Source of the DNA: Runella sp. MFBS21
Lineage (GTDB): Bacteria > Bacteroidota > Bacteroidia > Cytophagales > Spirosomataceae
DNA length: 64,000 nt
NCBI RefSeq assembly: GCF_029433105.1
Contig: NZ_JARNTW010000002.1
Span: forward strand, 163,649-227,648
Direction: 5' to 3'
The translations under genes and the position numbers were made by a program. Position 1 is the first letter of the stretch; every line of letters starts with the position of its first letter. The notes below the pieces were generated by a model. That model searched no databases. It had not been told where the DNA came from and was given only the letters and a program-made list of their open reading frames with translations. Shown here piece by piece: positions 49,764 to 57,443 of the stretch.

Positions 49764-50986
49764 AGGTAGAAGTGAGGGATAAGACAGTAAACCCCACAGA
49801 GCTTCAACATTCCTTATCGCACGCATTGCAATCTCGACGTGTAGAAGAGGCTATTGAAGGTGCTTTGTCGGAGGTGAGTACGCCTCACCAATGGATAACG
49901 CTGGATAAAGTAACGATAGATTTAGGAAGGATTACCTTAGATAAGGTCGAAAAATTAGTGTTTTTTGAGCAACTACAAGCATTGTTGTATGAACAGGTTT
50001 TGAAACAAATTGAGGAGGTGACAATACACCCAAAACGAGAGATGAAGACAGCGGAAGATTTTGATTTTGACCAATTTGTCTTCTTTTTAGAAAATGGTTT
50101 TTTTCGGGTAATACCAATCACTGACGCTCCAATAACAGGCACCACAGAAACTCAAAAATGGATGGAAGCTATTTTGCTCAGCTTGAATGAAACACGTCGG
50201 TGGATTTTAAAGCAAGCCCTTCTGCGAAGTCAAGAAGCGCGGAGGCGTATAGTTTCTCAATTTTCTCACTCCAACTTTCTACTGTTGTTAGAGCAGTTGG
50301 GAAAATTACAAAAAAAAACCGAAAGCCAACTGGTTTTCGAGCCTTATCCTTTACCAATAGCTAGGTTAAAAACAGAAGTAATGACGCGCCTAGCGCAACT
50401 TGAGCAAATACTTATAGAAACTCCCAAAAAAGAAGGGGAAAATGTATCCCCCTCTAATATCACTCCTAAAACGACGACCTTGAAAGAATCTATTTTTATT
50501 CAAAATGCTGGAGTTGTGTTGCTGCATCCCTTTATTAATCAATGTTTTAAAGCTTTAGGATGGATAGAAGGGGGGCGTTTTGTAGATGAAGAAAAACAAC
50601 AAAAAGGTGTACTAATGTGGTATTTTTTGGCTACTAGGCAAGACACTCCCGCCGAACATGAACTCGTGTTGCCAAAAATATTGTGTGGACTTTTGCCCCA
50701 ATATGTACTCCAACCCCTCCAACCCCTGACTCCCGAGGAGCGACAAGAAGGAGAGGATATGCTGGCGGCGGTGATTGCTCATTGGTCGATTTTAAAAAAT
50801 ACCTCTCCCAATGGACTAAGGGCTGAGTTTTTATTAAGAGAAGGGAAATTAGAGGCTTCTTCCGACATGCTAATACTGACGGTGGAGCAACGCGCCTCTG
50901 ATATATTACTTTCTAAGTTGCCGTGGGGCATTAGTATGATTAAGTTGAATTGGATGTCGACCCTTTTATATGTTAATTGGTTTTGA
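49721..50986 (+). CDS. Contractile injection system tape-measure protein (Afp14-like)
   Basis: A 421-residue protein of the CIS tape-measure family, which sets tube length during assembly. The N-terminus has HIVRKLQIEVEVRDKTVNPTELQHSLSH and WITLDKVTIDLGRITLDKVEKLV; the C-terminal block has the family core IQNAGVVLLHPFINQCFKALGWIE, MWYFLATRQDTPAEHELVLPKILCGL, and the closing LKNTSPNGLRAEFLLREG and LPWGISMIKLNWMSTLLYVNW. The only good start is GTG at 49721, inside the previous gene (43-base overlap), suggesting coupling. Its end overlaps the start of the DUF4157 gene by 10 bases. Confidence 0.9.
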   Translation: MAQRQNHIVRKLQIEVEVRDKTVNPTELQHSLSHALQSRRVEEAIEGALSEVSTPHQWITLDKVTIDLGRITLDKVEKLVFFEQLQALLYEQVLKQIEEVTIHPKREMKTAEDFDFDQFVFFLENGFFRVIPITDAPITGTTETQKWMEAILLSLNETRRWILKQALLRSQEARRRIVSQFSHSNFLLLLEQLGKLQKKTESQLVFEPYPLPIARLKTEVMTRLAQLEQILIETPKKEGENVSPSNITPKTTTLKESIFIQNAGVVLLHPFINQCFKALGWIEGGRFVDEEKQQKGVLMWYFLATRQDTPAEHELVLPKILCGLLPQYVLQPLQPLTPEERQEGEDMLAAVIAHWSILKNTSPNGLRAEFLLREGKLEASSDMLILTVEQRASDILLSKLPWGISMIKLNWMSTLLYVNWF

Positions 50987-53900
50987 AAGCTTTACCCCAA
51001 CATAGCGAAAAATCAAGCCCAACAACGAGCACTAGCACGCCGTCAAATGGGCTATGGAAGCAGAAAGAAGCTACTTTTTTGACACCTTCTCGACCCCAGC
51101 CTTTTGTACAAGCTAAACTCAGCGTGGGTAAGGTAGAAGATAAATATGAACGAGAAGCCGACAATGCCGCCGACCACATTGCACAGAATGTGGTCAATAA
51201 TACCGTGGGTGCGAGGCCAGAGATTAGTGCGATTGATGAAAAAGAGAAAATCCAACGCAAAACAGAAGCAAACAGTGATGTATTGCCGAGTGTTTTTTTT
51301 GAAGAAAAACTCAACGCTAGCCAACAAAGCGGCGAGCCGCTGCCCGATAATCTCAGGGAAATGATGCAAAAAAGCTTTGGATTTAATCTCTCCAAAGTCA
51401 GAATCCATGCCGATGACTATGCGGATGAACTCAATCGCGAGCTACATAAAGATACTTTGGCTTTTGCCTACAATGAGCATATTTATTTCAGAAAAGGAAA
51501 ATATCGTCCCCATGAACTCAATGGCATTGTGTTGCTTGCCCATGAGATTACGCACGTGCTTCAACAACGGACTTTGGAGCCACTTCAAGAGCCTAAGCAC
51601 GACACCCTCGTGGATGCCGTAGTAGAAGCAACTCCAAAAGGCATTGCCAAAGAAACCAAACAATCATCGCCGCCAAAACAAAAAAAGGAAGCAAGAAAAA
51701 GACGCAAGCCATCCGACGAAGACAAAAAAATAGAGAAAGCTACCGACGAAATGACGGTAGAATTGGAAAAAGCCGCCCAGAAAAACTCGCCACGCTCACC
51801 CGAAGAAGACCCTAATTTTGTGAAGGTGGTAAAGAAAGCCAAACAACAAGCCAAAAAAACCAAAAAACATGACCCCGCCGAAAAGAAAACCAAAGAAATG
51901 CAGGCATCGGTAAAACTCCCTGACAATGAGGTAGAAAGCCAAGCAAAATCGAGGCAGGTAGATAAAATGAGTCAAGAAAAACCCGCCAAATTTGAGGCTG
52001 ATTCTTTTAAGCAATCCTTGATGGAGAAGGTTAAAAAAGTAGCACCTAAGAATCTGGAAGAAGCTTCTGATTTTAAGAAAGACAATAAAATTGAGGAAGT
52101 AAAACAGGCCGTGAGTGGGAAAGTAGGCGACGAAAAAGAAAAAGCCGCGCAGGATATTCAACAAACCACCGCCGAAACGCCCAGTAGTGAGGGGCTTAGT
52201 GCCAGACCCGTCAAAGGGCTGCCGCCAGCGGGTATTGGTACTATGAATACTCATATTGGTGCAAAAAAAGCAAGTCCGCCACCACGCCTTCCTGAAGAAA
52301 TATCACTCAAAGCCGGGAGTGAAAGCTTAGACCGAGAATTGAAAGGGGGAGGAGTATCAGAAGACCAAATCAAAAAATCAAATGAACCTTCGTTTGGCTC
52401 GGCTCTTGCCCAAAAAAATGAGGCGCAGCAAGATGCAATAGTGGCTCCCGATAAATACCGTAAGGAAGAAAAACGAATCCTAAGCCAGGCCGAAATAGCT
52501 GCCAACAAATTGGCTACCGCCGAATTGCTCGAAATGCACGGCGACCGAAAAAAGCAATTTGAAGGAGTAGAACAAAAACAACAATCGGCTAAAAGTGAAG
52601 AAGAAATCATAAGAGAAGAAATTGCCAAAAATTTAGAAACCCTGTATGCAGATACCAAGAAACTGGTAGAAGAACGCCTTGCCAAACTCACCACCGAGGT
52701 AGCTACGAAGTTTGACAATGGTGCCAAACAAGCAAAAGAACGTTTTGAGAATGATACTGATAGCAAAATGTCGACTTACAAACGCCGACGCTACAGCGGT
52801 TTTTGGGGCCCAGCCAAGTGGATTAAAGACAAACTTGCGGGCCTTCCCGACGAAGTCAATCAGTTTTATGAGGAGGGGCGAGTCCAGTATCTCGCCGATA
52901 TGGAGGCAGTGATTACGGCAATCTCTACGCACGTGGCTGCTGAACTCAACGCTGCTACCGAAGACATAGCCAATGGTCGTAAAAAAGTACAAGACTATTT
53001 TAATAGTTTGGACGAAAACCAGAAACGAATAGGGCAAAGTACTTTGGACGAAGCTTTAGGGCGATTTGATGAACTCGAATCAAAAGTAGAAGATACCCAA
53101 GGGGAGCTTATCGACTCCCTGGCTGATAAATATAAAGAAAACCTACAACAACTCGACGCTCGTATCGAAGCCATGAAAGAAGCCAACAAAGGCTTAGTAA
53201 GCAAGGCTATCGGGGCTATCAAAGGTGTAATCAAAACCATCAGAGAGCTCAAAGATTTATTGTTGAGGGTATTGTCCAAAGTAGCCAAGGCCATAGGATA
53301 TATCATTTTACATCCGATTGCATTTTTGGGGAATTTGATTTCGGCGGTGGGGCAAGGCGTAAAAAACTTTGCTAAAAATATTCTCAGCCATTTACAAAAA
53401 GGGTTTCTCAAATGGCTCACAGGAGCAGCAGGAGATGTACAAATCGAAATTCCCGATAGCCTCGACCCCGTTGGAATATTTAAAATGGTTTGTAGTGTGA
53501 TAGGCCTTACTGTAGAAAATTTTATGGAACGCGCCGCTCGAAAAATTCCTGCGACTATTTTAGAAGGTTTAAAGCAAGCCCAAGGAGTGATAAAAATAGT
53601 AATGGAAAAAGGCATAATAGGCTTATGGGAATACATCAAAGACCAAGTAGAGTCCATTTTGGTGGGGGCTAAGGAGGCGGTTTTTGATTTTATGCAAAAT
53701 AAAATCATTGAAGCGGGTGTCGATTTTATTTTGAAAATGCTGACGCCAGCGGGTGCTTTTATCAAGGCTTGCCAAGCTATCTACAAAATCATTAAGTTTA
53801 TTTGGGAAAATGCCAAGCGTATTCTACAATTTATCGAAGGTATCCTCGATGCTATCTTGGATATTGCGGCGGGCAATTTGAGCAATGCCATCAAAAAGGT

Positions 53901-55272
53901 CGAAAATTCACTGGCAGATGCTATTCCGTTGGCGATTGGCTTTTTGGCGAGCTTGCTCAATCTGGACGGCATCCCCAAAAAAGTAATTGAGATTCTGAAA
54001 AAAATCAAGGGACGGATTGATCTCATTATTGACACTATTATCCTTAAAGCATGGGAATATGGCAAAACAATAGTGGGAAAAGCCATTGCCGGTGGCAAAA
54101 AAGTGGTGAAGGCGGTCTTTAATTGGATAAAATCGTTGGTAAGATTTAAAACCGCCGATGGCGAAAACCATAAACTTTATTTTAAGGAAATAGGCGGAGC
54201 CTACACAATCATCGTAGAAAGCACCCCCCAGACCTATACAGAGTTTATTGGCTCGCTCCTCATTGACCCCAATCATAGTCAGAAAGACCAGTTGACGAAA
54301 GACAAAGATAGTGCGAAAAAACTGGCCGAAGATATTGATAAATGGATAGAGGCCTCCGAAAAAGATGAGAAAGATAGAAGCGGTGATATTGAAAAAAACT
54401 TACTAAAACTTGGCCCTCTCACGGCCCGCCTCATGATGGCTGATAAACAAACCGCCAAAATCACTAACAAAAAATCTTCGAAACCGATTTTTGGTGGGCT
54501 TACAAGTGGAGGAGGATTTGGTAAAAGTGTACGTATTGAATACTTCTCCGAATTTACCACGGGGTCGGAGGCCGACGGAAAAGGAAATGCCATATATGCC
54601 ACACTCAATCAGCGCAAAAGTGGCAAGGGGAGTTATTATGTACAAGGGCATTTGCTAAGTGCTAAGCTTCATGGCACGGGCGAAGAATGGGGGAATTTGA
54701 CACCGCTCACGAGACAAGCCAATGCCTTGCACGTAGCAAGAGTAGAAAGTAAACTCAAAGAAGTGGTAGATAAAAAAAGGGCTTTTATGTATGTAGTGAC
54801 ACCTAGCTACGGACGAGGAAAAAATACAGACTTGATTGAGAAGATAAATAAATCTAACGATGCGAAGGAAGATAAAAAAATAAAAAAAGAAATAGTAGAA
54901 GCTGAGCAATACGTACCGACAAGCTTGGTGTGTACCATCAAAGAAATGGATACTACCGCCCCCGAAAGACAAGAAAAAACGGGAGGATTAGTAGTTAATG
55001 AAAAAATAGAAAATACGATAGAGGGCAATGTCGCAGACTATCAAGTGGTAGAAGGTCCCGTAATACCTGTTTTTATTAATGAAGCCACCGCAGAAGAGCT
55101 TACATCTATTGAGGGAATTGGTGAAATAACCGCCGAAAAAATTGTCGAACTTCGTGGGCAGAAAATATATTTTAGAAATAGAGATGAAATATTTGATGTC
55201 TTTAAAAATATATCAAAAGATAAAATAAATAATGCTTACAGTAAAGGAAAGATAAATTTTAGAGTCCCTTAG
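50977..55272 (+). CDS. DUF4157 polymorphic effector (putative eCIS cargo toxin) with nuclease-like and helix-hairpin-helix C-terminus
   Basis: A 1431-residue protein, the likely cargo. The N-terminus has FVQAKLSVGKVEDKYEREAD; DUF4157 (residues about 110-197) has PLPDNLREMMQKSFGFNLSKVRIHADDYADELNRELH and HEITHVLQQ (189-197, HExxH). Then a long Lys/Glu-rich disordered part (about 215-450), coiled coils (about 480-770), a hydrophobic/amphipathic helical stretch (about 790-1090) typical of such toxins, and a linker FKTADGENHKLYF. The C-terminal part (about 1185-1290) has VQGHLLSAKLHGTGEEWGNL with H1225, N1240 and N1249, resembling HNN-type DNA/RNA non-specific endonucleases. Residues 1365-1431 are a ComEA-like helix-hairpin-helix (SIEGIGEITAEKIVELRG). 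Start is TTG 50977. No immunity gene seen. Nuclease activity is inference. Confidence 0.8.
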   Translation: MVLKALPQHSEKSSPTTSTSTPSNGLWKQKEATFLTPSRPQPFVQAKLSVGKVEDKYEREADNAADHIAQNVVNNTVGARPEISAIDEKEKIQRKTEANSDVLPSVFFEEKLNASQQSGEPLPDNLREMMQKSFGFNLSKVRIHADDYADELNRELHKDTLAFAYNEHIYFRKGKYRPHELNGIVLLAHEITHVLQQRTLEPLQEPKHDTLVDAVVEATPKGIAKETKQSSPPKQKKEARKRRKPSDEDKKIEKATDEMTVELEKAAQKNSPRSPEEDPNFVKVVKKAKQQAKKTKKHDPAEKKTKEMQASVKLPDNEVESQAKSRQVDKMSQEKPAKFEADSFKQSLMEKVKKVAPKNLEEASDFKKDNKIEEVKQAVSGKVGDEKEKAAQDIQQTTAETPSSEGLSARPVKGLPPAGIGTMNTHIGAKKASPPPRLPEEISLKAGSESLDRELKGGGVSEDQIKKSNEPSFGSALAQKNEAQQDAIVAPDKYRKEEKRILSQAEIAANKLATAELLEMHGDRKKQFEGVEQKQQSAKSEEEIIREEIAKNLETLYADTKKLVEERLAKLTTEVATKFDNGAKQAKERFENDTDSKMSTYKRRRYSGFWGPAKWIKDKLAGLPDEVNQFYEEGRVQYLADMEAVITAISTHVAAELNAATEDIANGRKKVQDYFNSLDENQKRIGQSTLDEALGRFDELESKVEDTQGELIDSLADKYKENLQQLDARIEAMKEANKGLVSKAIGAIKGVIKTIRELKDLLLRVLSKVAKAIGYIILHPIAFLGNLISAVGQGVKNFAKNILSHLQKGFLKWLTGAAGDVQIEIPDSLDPVGIFKMVCSVIGLTVENFMERAARKIPATILEGLKQAQGVIKIVMEKGIIGLWEYIKDQVESILVGAKEAVFDFMQNKIIEAGVDFILKMLTPAGAFIKACQAIYKIIKFIWENAKRILQFIEGILDAILDIAAGNLSNAIKKVENSLADAIPLAIGFLASLLNLDGIPKKVIEILKKIKGRIDLIIDTIILKAWEYGKTIVGKAIAGGKKVVKAVFNWIKSLVRFKTADGENHKLYFKEIGGAYTIIVESTPQTYTEFIGSLLIDPNHSQKDQLTKDKDSAKKLAEDIDKWIEASEKDEKDRSGDIEKNLLKLGPLTARLMMADKQTAKITNKKSSKPIFGGLTSGGGFGKSVRIEYFSEFTTGSEADGKGNAIYATLNQRKSGKGSYYVQGHLLSAKLHGTGEEWGNLTPLTRQANALHVARVESKLKEVVDKKRAFMYVVTPSYGRGKNTDLIEKINKSNDAKEDKKIKKEIVEAEQYVPTSLVCTIKEMDTTAPERQEKTGGLVVNEKIENTIEGNVADYQVVEGPVIPVFINEATAEELTSIEGIGEITAEKIVELRGQKIYFRNRDEIFDVFKNISKDKINNAYSKGKINFRVP

Positions 55273-55457
55273 CATTGAAATATAGTTTTGCGACTTAAAT
55301 AATTTCAATTTTCTGTCCACAGCAATTCGTCGAATTATAAAATTGATGTGTTTTGCTGAAAAAAGAGGATTGTGATCCTAATAATTTCCAATATTAGAAA
55401 GCGTTCGATAAAATAGGATTGATACTATATTTTGTATTGTTTTTATAAAAATTCCCA

Positions 55458-56765
55458 ATGAAACATTTTGTGAGATATTTAGAAGCAATTATAACGGTGC
55501 GATTGGATGTAGAGTTGGGTGGCAAAACAGAAGAGGAGTTTCCTGCATTCATAATTGAACCTACCGATGATGAAAAATTATCGAGTTTTATTGTAAAACA
55601 TCAATTATGCTTTGAAGAGATTACAATTCTTCTTCTTGCGCTTATGCCACATCTATATCCTACTTTTTTTGATAAAATTCTTCATCAATATTTTCCTAAT
55701 GGGGCTGATTTTCCAGAGTTTGGAGGAGTGCGGGGGCTTCATCATCGTGGAATCTTACCCACAGGCGAAACAGCCCTTTTTATCCTTGCCAGCGGCGACT
55801 TGGAAAAGCGTTTGGTCTTGTACGAATTGTTTAGCGAAACTCATTTGTTCGCCCAAAAACACATCCTTCGGTTGGAGGAGGTAGTGAAGGGAGAGCCTCG
55901 TTTTGGGGGGCGATTGGTGCTGTCGGATGAGTATGTGGAGCTTTTTACGATGGGGAGAGTGTCTTTGCCTCAATATGGTAGCCAATTTCCAGCCCAACTT
56001 ATCGAAACAGATTTGGAATGGGACGATTTGATTCTTCCTTGCGATACACGCCGTCAGATTCAAGACCTCGAAAACTGGATAAATCATCATAGCTCTTTGC
56101 AAGCTTGGGAGTGGGGGAAATACCTAAAACCCGGCTATAGAGCTTTGTTTTATGGCCCCTCTGGTACAGGCAAAACCCTCACAGCGACCTTGTTGGGGAA
56201 GTTTACGAAGCGCGAGGTATTTCGAGTCGACTTGTCGCTTGTGGTATCAAAGTACATTGGCGAAACCGAAAAAAATCTGGCTCTTCTATTTGACAAAGCG
56301 CACGCCAAAAATTGGATTTTGTTTTTTGATGAGGCTGATGCGCTCTTTGGTAAACGCACCGAAACCCGTGACGCCCACGACCGCTATGCTAATCAAGAAG
56401 TGGCTTACTTATTACAAAAAATTGAAGATTTTGATGGATTAGTCATATTGGCTTCTAATCTCAAAAATAATATTGATAGCGCTTTTGCAAGGCGTTTTCA
56501 GACGATAGTTCATTTTCCGATGCCCACCGCCAAAGAGCGGTGGATGCTGTGGCAAAAATATTGGCCTCCTACTTCGCCACTGCCACAAGGTACAAACCTA
56601 AAAGACCTTGCCGACCGTTATGAGTTGTCGGGAGCTGCCATTCTCAATGTGATACATTTAGGACTACTACGGGCATTGGCTTCTCAACGAAATGAAATTC
56701 TACTATCAGACCTACTCGAAATCATCAAATTAGAATACTTCAAAGAGGGTAAGCTGATTGTTTAA
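55458..56765 (+). CDS. AAA+ ATPase of the injection system (Afp15-like)
   Basis: A 435-residue AAA+ ATPase found in every Afp/PVC/MAC-type cluster and needed for assembly or cargo loading. Walker A GPSGTGKT at 233-240, Walker B ILFFDEADALFG with D291 and E292, sensor 1 LVILASNLKNN, arginine finger region DSAFARRFQTIVHFPMP. The first 190 residues are the family-specific N-terminal domain (FVRYLEAIITVRLD start). It follows the effector gene by 185 bases, so it may have its own promoter, and is the last eCIS gene. Confidence 0.95.
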   Translation: MKHFVRYLEAIITVRLDVELGGKTEEEFPAFIIEPTDDEKLSSFIVKHQLCFEEITILLLALMPHLYPTFFDKILHQYFPNGADFPEFGGVRGLHHRGILPTGETALFILASGDLEKRLVLYELFSETHLFAQKHILRLEEVVKGEPRFGGRLVLSDEYVELFTMGRVSLPQYGSQFPAQLIETDLEWDDLILPCDTRRQIQDLENWINHHSSLQAWEWGKYLKPGYRALFYGPSGTGKTLTATLLGKFTKREVFRVDLSLVVSKYIGETEKNLALLFDKAHAKNWILFFDEADALFGKRTETRDAHDRYANQEVAYLLQKIEDFDGLVILASNLKNNIDSAFARRFQTIVHFPMPTAKERWMLWQKYWPPTSPLPQGTNLKDLADRYELSGAAILNVIHLGLLRALASQRNEILLSDLLEIIKLEYFKEGKLIV

Positions 56766-56873
56766 GTCCAAGATTAATTAACTCACGCCGATTTTATAAT
56801 AGTTTGTCTGAATCTCCTCTGGGATGCTAGAGGCGTGGTATAGCTTTGTATCTATCATTTAAAAAAAGATACA

Positions 56874-57443
56874 ATGGAAAACCTCCCCGTTCAAATTGGT
56901 TGGGTAGAAATACTTCAGAAAACCCTGCAGTTCATTAGCCGTTATGGGCTAAAAGTGCTCTTATTGGGTTTAGTTGCAGCCTTTGGGAGAGGGATGCAAG
57001 AAGGAGCATGGGGAGCGATTTCGTCAATAGGTTTTTGGGGGCTAGAGTTTGTAGTAGAAGGAGTACGGTTAGGATTGGTGATTTTAGTCATTGGAAATGG
57101 CTCTTTGAAGATAGGATTTCGGAGAGTCGTGGCTATTTTTAGAGCGAAAAAATCGGATTGGAAACTGATATGGACTCAATTCAAAAAGAATGTATCGGCC
57201 AATAAAATAGCGATCTTGGTCAATTTTGCCCTTTTTCTGATGATAGCGGCCCTTTTTAATTTTAGTATTCATGTAGGTATCGAAGAAGGGCTTTTAAAAT
57301 ACTTGAAAAACAATCATATTATAGATGCTATGGCTTCCAAATGGCCTGTTGTTTTGTGGCTAAAAAATGTCTCTATTATTCCTTTCACTTTGATTTTTGA
57401 AACTATCTTGATACTTCTCCTAACAGCCCCCTCAAAACCATGA
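56874..57443 (+). CDS. Small polytopic membrane protein upstream of a sensor kinase
   Basis: A 189-residue inner-membrane protein of no family I recognise. Hydrophobic segments: GLKVLLLGLVAAFGRGM, FWGLEFVVEGVRLGLVILVIG, KIAILVNFALFLMIAALFNF and SIIPFTLIFETILILLL, so about four helices with a Lys-rich loop (FRAKKSDWKLIWTQFKKNVS). Its stop overlaps the kinase ATG by 4 bases (ATGA), so the two are translated together; it is probably an accessory of the kinase. It starts 109 bases after the ATPase gene. Confidence 0.75.
   Translation: MENLPVQIGWVEILQKTLQFISRYGLKVLLLGLVAAFGRGMQEGAWGAISSIGFWGLEFVVEGVRLGLVILVIGNGSLKIGFRRVVAIFRAKKSDWKLIWTQFKKNVSANKIAILVNFALFLMIAALFNFSIHVGIEEGLLKYLKNNHIIDAMASKWPVVLWLKNVSIIPFTLIFETILILLLTAPSKP

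Noticed and set aside
51541..51567. HExxH motif in DUF4157 as proof of a protease
   Set aside because: The motif is a conserved part of the DUF4157 family; activity cannot be concluded from it.
52995..53765. Long antisense open frame in the DUF4157 gene
   Set aside because: Composition mirrors the Lys/Glu/Ile-rich sense strand; no domain is recognisable.
34417..56765. Type VI secretion or prophage tail
   Set aside because: No TssJ/L/M, ClpV-type T6SS gene set, terminase, capsid, portal or integrase; the DUF4255, DUF5908, tape-measure and Afp15-type genes are those of an eCIS.
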